From positions 2,728,001 to 2,792,000 of the forward strand of contig NZ_CP037745.1 of assembly GCF_004345025.1 (NCBI RefSeq): a stretch of 64,000 nucleotides of DNA. Direction: 5' to 3'. Origin of the DNA: Rheinheimera sp. D18. Its GTDB lineage: Bacteria; Pseudomonadota; Gammaproteobacteria; Enterobacterales; Alteromonadaceae. Shown here piece after piece: positions 1 to 11,688 of the stretch. A program made the translations under genes and the position numbers. The notes beneath the pieces are model-generated. The model searched no databases. It worked only from the letters and a program-made list of their open reading frames with translations, and had not been told where the DNA came from. Each line of letters begins with the position of its first letter. Position 1 is the stretch's first letter.

Positions 1-15
1 ACAATAGCCGTAAGC

Positions 16-46
16 AAAAAAGAGCTATATAACATAGCTCTTTTTT
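16..46. terminator. Bidirectional terminator after the pstS-like gene
   Basis: A perfect stem (GAGCTAT at 22-28 with ATAGCTC at 34-40) is flanked by six A on the left and six T on the right, so it can end transcription in either direction. It lies 20 bases past the stop of the minus-strand PstS-like gene. Confidence 0.85.
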
Positions 47-65
47 AACCGCACATCTGAGCTTA

Positions 66-1097
66 CTAGAGTGACGCTTTAAGCTTAATATTCTGCTGCG
101 TTTGCTCACGTTCAGCATTAGCAAGAGGTATTAAACCGGCACTTTCTAGCACACTGCCAAAGCCAGACATAGTGTCACTAATATGAAATAACGCATATTC
201 TTGTAAGCCTGGCACTACACCGATATGAGCGCCTTTAATGTATATATACAGCGGGCGCGATACCGGATATTCACCAGCAATAATGGTATCTAAATTTGGC
301 TCAACACCGGACATGGTGGCTACTTTAATGCGGTCGCGGTTAGCTTCATAAAAACTTAAACCAAATACGCCCAAGGTTTCTTTTTGCGCGGTTAAGCGCG
401 CTAACGCTTCAGTGTAATCTCCAGCAATTTCAACTACTCGACCATCATTACGGGTGGCAGTGCAAATAGCTTTAGCTTCGCTTTGTTCTAGCGTATTAAT
501 TTCGGCCAAACTTTCACAGCCGGGGATCACCACTTTTTCTTCATACACTTCTCGCGTACCGTGATTAGAGCCCGGAATAGCCAGGAGTATGTCCTGATCT
601 GGCAGGTTTTTATCAATTTGATTCCAGCGCGTATAGGGGTTTACTACTAGCTTTCCGGCCTGTGGCACCTTAGCCGCCTGCGCTAAAAATATATGCTGTG
701 GCTCTAATTTAAACACTGCAGCATCGGTGCGCGACGCAAACACAATGCCATCGTAACCAATTTTTATTTCAATAATTTGTTTTACCCCATTAGCTTTGCA
801 GGCTTCAACCTCATTGGGCCGAATTTTTCGCGAAGAATTGGCCACATCAATAGTGTTCTCACCGACGCCTTGGCAAAACTGACGTAAGCCACCTGACGAG
901 CCACCTGAACCAACCACCGGCGTGCGAAACTGCGCAAAGTTATTACCAAACTCCTCGGCGACAATTGACGAAAAGGGCAGTACTGTAGAGGAACCGGCAA
1001 TTTGAATGGTATCGCGACTTTTTGCCTCAGCCATCGCTGATAGCGCTAAAGCGGTTACAGAAATTAGCAACATAGTCGCTTTTTTATTCGGCTTCAT
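66..1097 (-). CDS. PstS-like phosphate ABC transporter substrate-binding protein
   Basis: A periplasmic binding protein, probably for phosphate. The start at 1097 is chosen over the longer frame (to 1145) because AAGGAAAAGAT lies just upstream and the protein then begins MKPNKKATML, followed by a signal peptide ending near AMAEA. The mature part opens with IAGSSTVLPFSSIVAEEF, then GSGGSSGGLRQFC and DVANSSRKI, the loops that wrap phosphate in PstS. At 343 residues it is of normal length. No pstCAB genes lie beside it, so it is either an orphan extra PstS or serves a distant transporter or signalling role. Confidence 0.82.
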   Translation of the reverse strand: MKPNKKATMLLISVTALALSAMAEAKSRDTIQIAGSSTVLPFSSIVAEEFGNNFAQFRTPVVGSGGSSGGLRQFCQGVGENTIDVANSSRKIRPNEVEACKANGVKQIIEIKIGYDGIVFASRTDAAVFKLEPQHIFLAQAAKVPQAGKLVVNPYTRWNQIDKNLPDQDILLAIPGSNHGTREVYEEKVVIPGCESLAEINTLEQSEAKAICTATRNDGRVVEIAGDYTEALARLTAQKETLGVFGLSFYEANRDRIKVATMSGVEPNLDTIIAGEYPVSRPLYIYIKGAHIGVVPGLQEYALFHISDTMSGFGSVLESAGLIPLANAEREQTQQNIKLKASL

Positions 1098-1225
1098 ATC
1101 TTTTCCTTGGCTGTCCAATGTAAATACAGCACTAGTTTGCTGCATATTTATTACAGTAGTATGACAACGAGGGGGGATTGTTCGATGAGCACTAATACCT
1201 TGCAGTTAAGCTGATAGCACAAATA

Positions 1226-1254
1226 AAAAAGCCCAGCTTATTGCTGGGCTTTTT
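1226..1254. terminator. Terminator downstream of the subtilase gene
   Basis: Stem AGCCCAGC (1230-1237) pairs with GCTGGGCT (1243-1250), with A and T tracts on the two sides. It serves the minus-strand protease gene that ends at 1271. Confidence 0.85.
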
Positions 1255-1270
1255 GGTATTTACATAAAAC

Positions 1271-4200
1271 TTAGTTAGCAGTTACTTCAACCAAAGTTGA
1301 AGCTTGCTTAACGCCGTTAGCATCTTTAAAAGAAACCACACCCAAATAAGGGAATGCGCTTGCAGTCAGGTTATTTGTCATCACAGCAACAATGTTTGGC
1401 CTACCAGCAATAGCACGCGTACTTGCCGACAGTTTTGTCGTCGTTTCTTGTGCGTCAACTACCCAAACTGGCATAGTATAGTTAGCTTTGGCTTGGCCCT
1501 TTAAATCATAACCATGCACAAAGGCTAAGTAGAAATCACCTGCAGCATCATTAGCTGCTGGCTGCGGATTAAGCACGGTAACTACCTCATTACCACCCGT
1601 ATTCAGTGAAGTACCAACCCTAGTACATGAATAAGCAATACAGCGATAAACATGTAAGTCTAAATCGGCACCAGCTACATCAGATAAACCGTCGTATAAA
1701 CTAAAACGTGCAACACTAGTACCCGCAGGCACCAGGAAAGCATGGAAACCTAAGCCTGCTTCATTAAAGGTAAAAGCTCCATCCGCATCTTGCGAAACCA
1801 CACCGCTAGAACCAAATGGTGCACTAACACCGCTAACTTCGGCACTGGTTACACCGCTAAAGTTCATTTGTACGTCAAAGGCAACGCGGCCAGCTTTAGC
1901 TTTTACGAGACCTTTAACCACTTCAGGCGCAACAATTAACTTAGGTGATTCAACCTTTATCGCAATTGGGCTGCGAACAGTATGCACACCATCAGACCAC
2001 GTAATTGCACCAAACGCCCACTTGCCAATTACGGCATTAGCTTTTGGCGTAAACTTGATACCGTAACCAACGGTTGCACCAGCAGCTACTGCCATGGTGT
2101 TGCCACCTTCGGTAGTAAGTACCTGAACATCAACACCAGCTGGAGCTTGAACGGTCGCAGTATAAACTGATGCGGCACCACTCACGTCAGTAACTACACG
2201 AGTTAAGGTTTGCGCCGCTGTTAACTCTGCAATAGCTATAGAAGGTAAGTTCAGCTGACTAGGATCAGTATCATAGTTTGCTGCCTCAAATTGCGCACAA
2301 GTATAACCACTCGCACTTTGCACAAAACTAGATTTACCTACACCACATAAGAAAGCGAAGTAATCTAAGCTAGTAATATCATAAGTTAAACCTGGATCAG
2401 TCGCTTTGTTTGGTACCGCATGACCTGCACCAAAATCAAACGGGTCCGCTGGGGTTGTGCCATTTTCTTTTTTCACATTTTGACGGGCAGTGGTCATTAA
2501 CGCTGATTTAATCATCGCAGGAGACCAATTTGGATGCGCCTCTTTAACTAACGCTGCCATACCTGCAATATGCGGGCTAGACATAGACGTACCTTGCAGA
2601 TAAATAAAGCTAACACCTGCTGGGCCAGACATGGGTTGTGATGAACCACCGGCTAAAATCTTAACACCCGGCGCTGTAATATCAGGCTTGATAACATCAT
2701 AAGTTGCAATGTTAGGACCACGTGACGAGAAGCCAGCCATTAGGTTGCCTACTTCAGGCACGCCTTCAATAAAGATTGACGGGCTCATTTTTACATTTAC
2801 TACACCACCAGCAGTAACTTCAGCATTAAACGCTGTACCTGCGGCTAAGGTTGTCATTACCGCTGGAATAGTGAAACTGTCAGTACCACCCATAGGGATC
2901 GGAGCAACTGCAGAATTGTTATAAACGATAACACCGGCAGCACCTGCGGCTTGCGCTTCAGCAATTTTTATATCAAACGAACAGTCGCCGCGCTGAATTA
3001 GCGCAAATTTTCCAGCAATATCCGCAGCATTAGTTAACGGCGTACAGGCTAATAATGGCGAAGCAACTACCACATCAGCACTAATATCACCGGTTGCACT
3101 TAGTGGCTTAGACGTAGCTCCTTCCACCGCAATATAAGTGCCTTGCAATGAACCTGCAGTTACTTCAATGCCGTTAGCAATACTAAGACCATCGTACGTT
3201 GATGCAGCAACGGTAGTTACCCAAGGTACTGGCGTACCAACGGTGCCAGCACCTGGACCACTGTTACCGGCAGACACCGCAACAAACACACCCGCCTGAG
3301 CGGCTCGTAATTTAGCTGCTGCTGCTATCGTAGTTAGGTCAGTTAAACTACCACCGATAGAATAGTTAATAACGTCTACGCCGTCAGCCACTGCAGCATC
3401 AATAGCGGCCATAGTATCACCGTAGAAACAACCGCGCTCTTGTGCGCCGGTTGGGCTAACATAATCGCTATTCCAACACGCCTTGTACATAGCAACGCGG
3501 GCACGTGGTGCAATACCCGACACAGTGGCGACTGGCGTGCCATTAAATACGGCTGTTACTCCAGCATTACCACCGGCAGTTGATGAGGTGTGTGTACCGT
3601 GGTTATCAGCATCGCGTGGTGAAATAAACTCACCTGGCTGAATAGCGTAAGTGCTGGCAAACGACTGATTAAAGTAGCGTGCACCAATCAATTTATTGTT
3701 ACAGGTGAAAGCCGCGTCTTCGCCCGAGTCACAAGTACCATTCCAACCTTCTAATGGCGCATAAGAGCCATCATCAGCAAAACTTGGATGCTCTGGCCAA
3801 ATACCACTATCAACAATACCAATTACAACATCTTCACCTTTCACACCCAGCGTATGTAAACCATTAGGCGTATCAGTAAGGCCAAGAAATGCGGGCGTGT
3901 TAGACGTGGTTAATTGTTGTAATTCATCACGCCATACACCGACCACGTTCGGATGATTACGTAAGGTTTCTGCCTGTGCAGCAGTCATTTTTGCCGAGAA
4001 ACCGTTAAAAGTATGAGTATAAGAATGCAGTAAAGTATCAACACCGCTTTGCGCTGCTAAATTTTCTTGAAAGGCTTTTAAACTCGCGGTATAGCTTTGC
4101 ATACGTGAAGAAGATGAATTATAACGGTTTAACGCTTTTGTTACCGATTGCTTTGCTGGCAATAACTCACCTAGCTCTTCTGCTTTTTCTACGCCTGTTT

Positions 4201-4372
4201 TACCTTTAAGTTGCACTATATAAGACACCGCATCAGTTGCATCAGCAGATTGCTGTAACTGTGCTGGGCTTATATTCACCTCGTACGGGCTATTCATTTG
4301 TTGAGCGTGAACCACTCCCACAGCCATTGCGACAGCAATTGCAGTACGAGACATAATTTTGTTCAGTTGCAT
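1271..4372 (-). CDS. Secreted S8 subtilisin-like serine protease
   Basis: A large exported peptidase of 1033 residues. The order is a signal peptide (residues 1-23, ending VHA), an I9-type propeptide (about 50-150), the S8 catalytic domain interrupted by a PA (protease-associated) insert at about 425-525, and a C-terminal region of about 350 residues. The catalytic triad is visible: Asp188 in GIVDSGIWPEHPSF, His258 in DNHGTHTSS, and Ser596 in LQGTSMSSPHIAG, with oxyanion Asn370 in SAGNSG. Cysteine pairs in the catalytic domain suggest disulfides outside the cytoplasm. This architecture is common in Alteromonadales and probably serves protein scavenging. The gene is monocistronic, with its own terminator at 1226-1254. 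Confidence 0.93.
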   Translation of the reverse strand: MQLNKIMSRTAIAVAMAVGVVHAQQMNSPYEVNISPAQLQQSADATDAVSYIVQLKGKTGVEKAEELGELLPAKQSVTKALNRYNSSSSRMQSYTASLKAFQENLAAQSGVDTLLHSYTHTFNGFSAKMTAAQAETLRNHPNVVGVWRDELQQLTTSNTPAFLGLTDTPNGLHTLGVKGEDVVIGIVDSGIWPEHPSFADDGSYAPLEGWNGTCDSGEDAAFTCNNKLIGARYFNQSFASTYAIQPGEFISPRDADNHGTHTSSTAGGNAGVTAVFNGTPVATVSGIAPRARVAMYKACWNSDYVSPTGAQERGCFYGDTMAAIDAAVADGVDVINYSIGGSLTDLTTIAAAAKLRAAQAGVFVAVSAGNSGPGAGTVGTPVPWVTTVAASTYDGLSIANGIEVTAGSLQGTYIAVEGATSKPLSATGDISADVVVASPLLACTPLTNAADIAGKFALIQRGDCSFDIKIAEAQAAGAAGVIVYNNSAVAPIPMGGTDSFTIPAVMTTLAAGTAFNAEVTAGGVVNVKMSPSIFIEGVPEVGNLMAGFSSRGPNIATYDVIKPDITAPGVKILAGGSSQPMSGPAGVSFIYLQGTSMSSPHIAGMAALVKEAHPNWSPAMIKSALMTTARQNVKKENGTTPADPFDFGAGHAVPNKATDPGLTYDITSLDYFAFLCGVGKSSFVQSASGYTCAQFEAANYDTDPSQLNLPSIAIAELTAAQTLTRVVTDVSGAASVYTATVQAPAGVDVQVLTTEGGNTMAVAAGATVGYGIKFTPKANAVIGKWAFGAITWSDGVHTVRSPIAIKVESPKLIVAPEVVKGLVKAKAGRVAFDVQMNFSGVTSAEVSGVSAPFGSSGVVSQDADGAFTFNEAGLGFHAFLVPAGTSVARFSLYDGLSDVAGADLDLHVYRCIAYSCTRVGTSLNTGGNEVVTVLNPQPAANDAAGDFYLAFVHGYDLKGQAKANYTMPVWVVDAQETTTKLSASTRAIAGRPNIVAVMTNNLTASAFPYLGVVSFKDANGVKQASTLVEVTAN

Positions 4373-4627
4373 GGATGTTCTCCGGTTATTTTTTTATTTA
4401 GCAACACACTTTTATTTTGTAATTTTGTCTAGATCATTATTTATTAATCGACAATTTAATTTTTTTAAAACTAATTTCACATAACTGTAAAATAATTGGA
4501 CAGGTTGCAAACAAGTAGTGTTGCGCAACAACACCACTAGCTATGACCGCCCACTTTGAAACATTAAATTACATCTGTGATAAAAGTGATAAAAAATCTG
4601 ACACTTAAAACATTTCTAACAAACAAA
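4373..4627. other. AT-rich intergenic region upstream of the subtilase gene
   Basis: Holds the promoter region of the minus-strand protease and the end of the PEP-CTERM gene. A perfect 10-base palindrome GTTGCGCAAC sits near 4521 inside a longer imperfect inverted repeat (TAGTG...CACTA). It could be an operator or a weak terminator. No gene is seen. Confidence 0.35.
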
Positions 4628-5131
4628 TTAGGCACGACGACGTAACAACAAGCCGCCCATAACAGATAGCATTAAAAACAGCGTACCAGGCTCCGGCACA
4701 GTTACGCCGCTTACAACTGGTGCACCCATCAGCATATAATCGTCAATAAGGTAGTCACCGTCAGCTGTATAAATAGTAAAGAACCCTAAATCAAAATCTG
4801 CGAACCAGCTGCCCTGAAAGGCAAAGAAATCGGAAACGTCATTAGCGTCGAAGTTTAAAAACGTCAGGCCGGCAAATAAATTATCGATATCGAACGAAGC
4901 AGAAAAATCAAAAACTTCGCCTATTTCATAACCAAATAATTCAAAAGCATGCCACTGAGACACATTACCATCAGCATCAATATCGGCAGTGTCAATTGAC
5001 AGGAAGCCAAAGCTGCTGCCGTCATCAAACAAAAACTCTTGAGTAATAATTGGTGAAGCTTGCGCAGTTTGGGTTGCAGCAAAACTGCTTAGTACCAAGG
5101 TTGCGACAGCAAACATTATGGATTTCAACAT
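4628..5131 (-). CDS. PEP-CTERM sorting domain protein, function unknown
   Basis: A 167-residue exported protein. The start at 5131 (MLKSIMFAV) is preferred over 5173 because AGGAATACCC precedes it and a signal peptide ending AQA follows directly. The middle is acidic and rich in Asp and Phe. The C-terminus has the PEP-CTERM signal: VPEPGTLFLM, a hydrophobic stretch, then RRRA. In this family exosortase cleaves the signal and anchors or releases the protein at the envelope, often together with exopolysaccharide. No exosortase gene is in this window. The specific role is unknown. Confidence 0.8.
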   Translation of the reverse strand: MLKSIMFAVATLVLSSFAATQTAQASPIITQEFLFDDGSSFGFLSIDTADIDADGNVSQWHAFELFGYEIGEVFDFSASFDIDNLFAGLTFLNFDANDVSDFFAFQGSWFADFDLGFFTIYTADGDYLIDDYMLMGAPVVSGVTVPEPGTLFLMLSVMGGLLLRRRA

Positions 5132-5295
5132 GGGTATTCCTCTGGATATTATTATTAGTTTTAGTAATTGCAATTACATGCAACATTAACTATGCACAAA
5201 GCAATCCAACCAAACACTAATCCTATATTCCAAAAAAATATAACATATATCCAAATCAACTTTAGAGACAAATGAGTGAATGAATTTTAGGCAAT

Positions 5296-5325
5296 AAAAA
5301 AGCGAACCGAGGTTCGCTGTTTTAT
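5296..5325. terminator. Terminator downstream of tdh
   Basis: Stem AGCGAACC (5301-5308) pairs with GGTTCGCT (5311-5318). A-rich and T-rich tracts flank it. It ends the kbl-tdh transcript. Confidence 0.8.
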
Positions 5326-5345
5326 TGTTGATAGGTCGCTGGTGA

Positions 5346-6371
5346 TTATGACCAGTTCAGAATTACTTTACCTGACTGACCAGAACACATAATCTCGAAA
5401 CCTTCTTGGTAGTTTTCCATCGGCATTTCATGAGTAATCATTGGCGTTAAATCTAACCCCGACTGAATTAAACTGGCCATTTTGTACCAAGTTTCAAACA
5501 TCTCGCGACCGTAAATACCTTTGATTACTAAGCCTTTAAAAATAACTTTATTCCAATCTACTGCCATATCAGACGGCGGAATACCTAGCATCGCAATTTT
5601 GCCACCGTGATTCATGGTATCAAGCATGCTACGAAACGCGGCTGGCACACCGGACATTTCCAGACCAACATCAAAACCTTCGGTCATACCCAGTTCGTTC
5701 ATCACGTCTTTTAGGTTTTGTTTACTAACGTCTACGGCACGGGTAGCACCCATTTTAAGCGCTAAATCTAAGCGGTATTGGTTTACATCAGTTATAACCA
5801 CATGCCGGGCGCCAACGTGTCGCGCTACGGCTGCTGCCATAATGCCGATTGGCCCAGCACCGGTAATAAGCACGTCTTCACCCACTAAATCGAACGACAG
5901 TGCGGTATGCACGGCATTACCGAACGGGTCAAAAATAGCCGCGATATTGTCAGGAATATTGTCAGCTAATTTAAACGCGTTATACGCTGGGATGACTAAG
6001 TACTCGGCAAAAGCACCCGGACGGTTAACACCAACACCTGTGGTGTTACGGCATAAATGTACTCGCCCAGCCCGACAGTTACGGCAATAACCACAGGTAA
6101 TATGGCCTTCACCCGACACGCGGTCACCTACTTTAAAACCACGCACTTCTGAACCCATGCCTTCAATTACACCAACATACTCATGACCTACTACCATGCC
6201 ATGTGGAATCGTGTTTTGTGCCCACTCATCCCATTTATAAATATGTACGTCGGTACCGCAAATAGCGGTTTTTTTAATACGTATTAATACATCATTCGGG
6301 CCGACTTCTGGCTTATCAACTTCAGTTTGCCAAATACCCGGTTCTGCTTTTAACTTTGCTAATGCTTTCAT
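5346..6371 (-). CDS. tdh: L-threonine 3-dehydrogenase
   Basis: Oxidises L-threonine to 2-amino-3-ketobutyrate with NAD+, in the cytoplasm. A zinc medium-chain dehydrogenase of 341 residues, the same length as E. coli Tdh. The catalytic zinc site is visible at Cys38 (AICGTD), His63 and Glu64 (GHEYVG). The structural zinc cysteines are Cys93, Cys96, Cys99 and Cys107. The Rossmann motif [13 protein letters not shown] follows. It lies 14 bases after kbl in the same direction, so the two enzymes of the threonine-to-glycine route form one operon. Confidence 0.97.
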   Translation of the reverse strand: MKALAKLKAEPGIWQTEVDKPEVGPNDVLIRIKKTAICGTDVHIYKWDEWAQNTIPHGMVVGHEYVGVIEGMGSEVRGFKVGDRVSGEGHITCGYCRNCRAGRVHLCRNTTGVGVNRPGAFAEYLVIPAYNAFKLADNIPDNIAAIFDPFGNAVHTALSFDLVGEDVLITGAGPIGIMAAAVARHVGARHVVITDVNQYRLDLALKMGATRAVDVSKQNLKDVMNELGMTEGFDVGLEMSGVPAAFRSMLDTMNHGGKIAMLGIPPSDMAVDWNKVIFKGLVIKGIYGREMFETWYKMASLIQSGLDLTPMITHEMPMENYQEGFEIMCSGQSGKVILNWS

Positions 6372-6385
6372 TTTACGTCCCGCCC

Positions 6386-7582
6386 TTATGCGATCACGCC
6401 CATGTCTTTACCAATACGGATAAAGGCATCTATAGCCTTATCCAATTGTGCTTTATTATGTGCTGCTGAAATTTGTGTCCGGATCCGCGCTTGGCCTTTT
6501 GGCACTACTGGAAATGAGAAGCCAACCACGTAAATACCTTCTTCTAACATCCGTTTTGCCATTTCTGAGGCAACTTTGGCATCACCTAACATCACCGGAA
6601 TAATGGCATGATCTTTACCAGCTAACGTAAAACCAGCAGCTGACATTTTTTCCCGGAAATAATTAGCATTATCCCAAAGCTTGGCACGCAGTGCATCACC
6701 CTGCTGCAGCATCTGTAATACTTTAATTGACGCAGCAACAATAGATGGCGCTAATGAATTAGAGAACAGATACGGCCGTGAGCGCTGACGCAGCCATTCA
6801 ATCACTTCCTTTTTACCTGAGGTGTAACCACCTGACGCGCCACCTAATGCTTTGCCTAAAGTACCCGTGATGATATCTACTCGCTCTGTCACACCACAAT
6901 ACTCTGGGGTGCCACGGCCATTTTCGCCAACAAAGCCCACAGCATGACTGTCATCAACCATCACCATCGCGCCGTATTTATCGGCCAGATCGCAGATAGA
7001 TTTTAGATCGGCAATTACGCCGTCCATTGAAAATACACCGTCGGTGGCAATTAATTTAAAACGCGCGCCATCGGCATCGGCTTGCTTTAATTGCGCTTCT
7101 AACTCGGCCATGTTGTTATTGGCATAACGGTAACGCTTGGCTTTACATAAACGCACACCATCAATAATAGAGGCGTGATTTAGTGCATCAGAAATAATCG
7201 CATCGTCAGCGCCCAGTAGGGTTTCGAATAAACCGGTGTTGGCATCAAAACACGACGAATACAAAATGGTGTCTTCAGTGCCTAAAAAGCTACTGATATT
7301 TTGCTCTAAAGTTTTATGAATATCTTGAGTGCCACAAATAAAGCGCACTGAGGCTACGCCAAAGCCATGGCTGGTTAAACCTTGCTGAGCAGCAGCAATA
7401 AGATCAGGATGATTGGCTAAACCTAAATAGTTGTTAGCACAAAAATTTAGTACCTGCTTACCAGCAACACTAACGCTGGCCTGTTGCTGCGAGGTAATAA
7501 TACGCTCTGCCTTGTATAAACCTTCTGCTTTAACATCATCGGTTTGCTGTTGTAAGTGTTGCAGAAAAGCACTGCTGCGCAT
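6386..7582 (-). CDS. kbl: Glycine C-acetyltransferase (2-amino-3-ketobutyrate CoA ligase)
   Basis: Cleaves 2-amino-3-ketobutyrate with CoA to glycine and acetyl-CoA, the second step of threonine breakdown. A PLP-dependent alpha-oxoamine synthase of 398 residues. The PLP lysine is Lys244 in [14 protein letters not shown], and [10 protein letters not shown] carries the Asp and His that contact the cofactor. It is the first gene of the kbl-tdh operon. It lies between tdh and a TetR-type regulator transcribed the same way, but 136 bases separate it from that regulator. Confidence 0.96.
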   Translation of the reverse strand: MRSSAFLQHLQQQTDDVKAEGLYKAERIITSQQQASVSVAGKQVLNFCANNYLGLANHPDLIAAAQQGLTSHGFGVASVRFICGTQDIHKTLEQNISSFLGTEDTILYSSCFDANTGLFETLLGADDAIISDALNHASIIDGVRLCKAKRYRYANNNMAELEAQLKQADADGARFKLIATDGVFSMDGVIADLKSICDLADKYGAMVMVDDSHAVGFVGENGRGTPEYCGVTERVDIITGTLGKALGGASGGYTSGKKEVIEWLRQRSRPYLFSNSLAPSIVAASIKVLQMLQQGDALRAKLWDNANYFREKMSAAGFTLAGKDHAIIPVMLGDAKVASEMAKRMLEEGIYVVGFSFPVVPKGQARIRTQISAAHNKAQLDKAIDAFIRIGKDMGVIA

Positions 7583-7718
7583 AAAACCTCCAGTTACTGG
7601 CTAAGAACAGAAAAACGGCGCTATTGTATAGCGTATAAAGCAAGCCTGCAGCGCTTTTACATTATGTTGTGTGCTGCTCAGACCTGATAGTGTCAAGTTT
7701 ACCCTACAACCGCGCTGT

Positions 7719-8366
7719 TTAATTGGCCAGTGCTTCATACTGTTGCTGTAAGCGCGCAATACGCGGCTTAGCTTGTTCAGTCGCGTAGGGTTTAAATAAC
7801 AATAACACTTTGAGAACGCCTTGATACACACTCGCCTGATCAATGGCTTTGTCTGGCGCTTGGGTTTTTAAATAGCTAATCCAAAACGTTACTAACAGCT
7901 TAATACTGTGCGCTAAATCAATCACGTCTTCGTCATCAATGGCAATAATACCCGACTGCTTAAGCGAGCGTAACACGGCAGTAACGCGCGCCAAAACACC
8001 TTGTTGCACCAGTTGATAATCTTGCTGCAATGCGGCATCTCGCGCCAAAATATCGGGTAAGTTGGCGTAAAAAAAATGAAACCGCCACATCAGTTCAAAC
8101 ACGGCATCCAAATAACTGGCCAACGCATCCAGTGCTTCGGTTTTATCCGATGGTGGTTTAATGCGCGTTTCTAATAACTTGGCATATTCTTTGAAAATTT
8201 GCCGCACAATGTCTTCTTTATTACGAAAATGGTAATAAAGGTTACCGGGGCTAATGCCCAAATGTGCCGCAATATGATTAGTCGTAACCTGGCGTTCACC
8301 CACCTGGTTAAATAACTCTACACTGGCTTGCAGAATTTTATCTTTTGTTCTGAGCTTTTTTTCCAT
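7719..8366 (-). CDS. TetR/AcrR family transcriptional regulator
   Basis: A 215-residue repressor-type protein. Residues about 8-52 form the TetR DNA-binding domain, with the helix-turn-helix in TTNHIAAHLGISPGNLYYHF. The C-terminal part is a helical ligand and dimer domain with no recognisable ligand. It is divergent from coaD. The gap between them carries an inverted repeat GACTA-7-TAGTC (8421-8437) that could be its operator. The target is not known. Confidence 0.85.
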   Translation of the reverse strand: MEKKLRTKDKILQASVELFNQVGERQVTTNHIAAHLGISPGNLYYHFRNKEDIVRQIFKEYAKLLETRIKPPSDKTEALDALASYLDAVFELMWRFHFFYANLPDILARDAALQQDYQLVQQGVLARVTAVLRSLKQSGIIAIDDEDVIDLAHSIKLLVTFWISYLKTQAPDKAIDQASVYQGVLKVLLLFKPYATEQAKPRIARLQQQYEALAN

Positions 8367-8420
8367 CTGCGAAACAGGCTTATTGTTTATTAAATTAATT
8401 TGCTATAGTAACGCCAAATT

Positions 8421-10360
<1,940 letters not shown>

Positions 10361-10363
10361 CTA

Positions 10364-11662
10364 TCACTGCCAACGGGTCATTTTATGGCCCTTCAGTGCA
10401 TAAAACAGAATAAATGCATAACATGGCAACATCACAATATAAGCACCTTGTTGCCCCAACCCCGTGCCACTAGCTAAACCCCAAAATACTGGGCCAAAAG
10501 CACCACCGGCAATACCCATAATAAGTAATGCCGAACCGGTACTAGTTAACTCACCTAAACCTGACAACGCCAACGGCCACACTGCCGGCCAAACAATAGC
10601 ATTAGCCAATCCAAGTACAGCTATACACAGCAGCGTATCGGGTAGCGCTGCGCCACCTAATGGCAGCAATACGTTATTAGCGATGATATAAGATGAGGTA
10701 TCACTCAGTACAATTAAGCCGACTAACAACACACCTAAAATAGCAGAAGTTGCTAACGCAGCTTGTTGTGATAGCACTCGCGGGATCAATACTATTCCCA
10801 GTATATAACCCAGTACCATACAACCCATAGTATAAGAGGTCATTACCGTGTAACGCTCGACACCAAGCGATAAGGCAAATAAACCAATGGTATCACCAGC
10901 AATAACTTCAACCGCTACATAAACAAATAACGCTAATACGCCTAATACTAAACTAGGTTTTGCTAATACCGCTTTAATTAACTGCACACTATTGGTGTTA
11001 TTCGATTCTTTTTCTAATTCAGGTAACGGCGCAAACTTTACAGCCAGTGCTAGCACGCCTAAAAATATAGCTAAACCAAGGTAAGGTAAAACTAAACTAG
11101 CGGCCATTTCATCAATTTGTATGCTTGTTAGCACAGTATCAGAAGTTGAGATAAAGCTATTGGCGATTAACGCGGTAAACACAACCGGTGCGGCAACTCC
11201 CGCGGTTTTATTTAAAATACCCATAACACTGATACGTACGGCAGCGGTTTTTTCTGGGCCAATTTTAACTACGTATGGGTTTACAGCGGTTTGCAATAAC
11301 GTTTGCCCAGCGCCAATAACCAACTGCGCTAATAAAAATAAAGCGAACGTTTGTGTTTCTGCGGCAGGAATGTACAGCAAGCCGGCCAGCATCATGGTTG
11401 CCATGCCTAACGCCATGCCATTTTTGTAGCCGACTTTACGAATTAACCACGCCGAAGGTAAGGCTGTGAACGTTACGGCGATATAAAAAGAGAACACCAC
11501 AAATGACGCCTGCAGTGGCGTTAAGTTAAGCATTTGTTTTAAGTAAGGCATTAACGAACCATTAAGCCAAGTAGCAAAGCCCAAAACAAAAAACAAGATT
11601 GCAACTATTGCCATTGGCACTAGGCTGCTGCGAGCTTTAACCGGTTCAGCTGTCATTTCCAT
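10364..11662 (-). CDS. nagP: NagP-type N-acetylglucosamine MFS transporter
   Basis: An inner-membrane sugar:proton symporter of the FucP/GluP branch of the major facilitator family, 432 residues with about 12 hydrophobic segments. The motif WLNGSLMPYLKQMLNLTPLQA and the ANAIVWPAVWPLALSGLG region are typical of this branch. The location upstream-to-downstream with nagA and nagB-II identifies GlcNAc as the likely substrate, as in the Shewanella and Alteromonas chitin-sugar pathway. It is the last gene of the minus-strand nag cluster. Confidence 0.88.
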   Translation of the reverse strand: MEMTAEPVKARSSLVPMAIVAILFFVLGFATWLNGSLMPYLKQMLNLTPLQASFVVFSFYIAVTFTALPSAWLIRKVGYKNGMALGMATMMLAGLLYIPAAETQTFALFLLAQLVIGAGQTLLQTAVNPYVVKIGPEKTAAVRISVMGILNKTAGVAAPVVFTALIANSFISTSDTVLTSIQIDEMAASLVLPYLGLAIFLGVLALAVKFAPLPELEKESNNTNSVQLIKAVLAKPSLVLGVLALFVYVAVEVIAGDTIGLFALSLGVERYTVMTSYTMGCMVLGYILGIVLIPRVLSQQAALATSAILGVLLVGLIVLSDTSSYIIANNVLLPLGGAALPDTLLCIAVLGLANAIVWPAVWPLALSGLGELTSTGSALLIMGIAGGAFGPVFWGLASGTGLGQQGAYIVMLPCYAFILFYALKGHKMTRWQ

Positions 11663-11688
11663 ACTTGTTCCCTGCTTTATTATAATTT

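Noticed and set aside
7601..7843. An 80-residue open frame between kbl and the TetR gene
   Set aside because: It overlaps the 3' end of the TetR gene out of frame, has no domain and no RBS.
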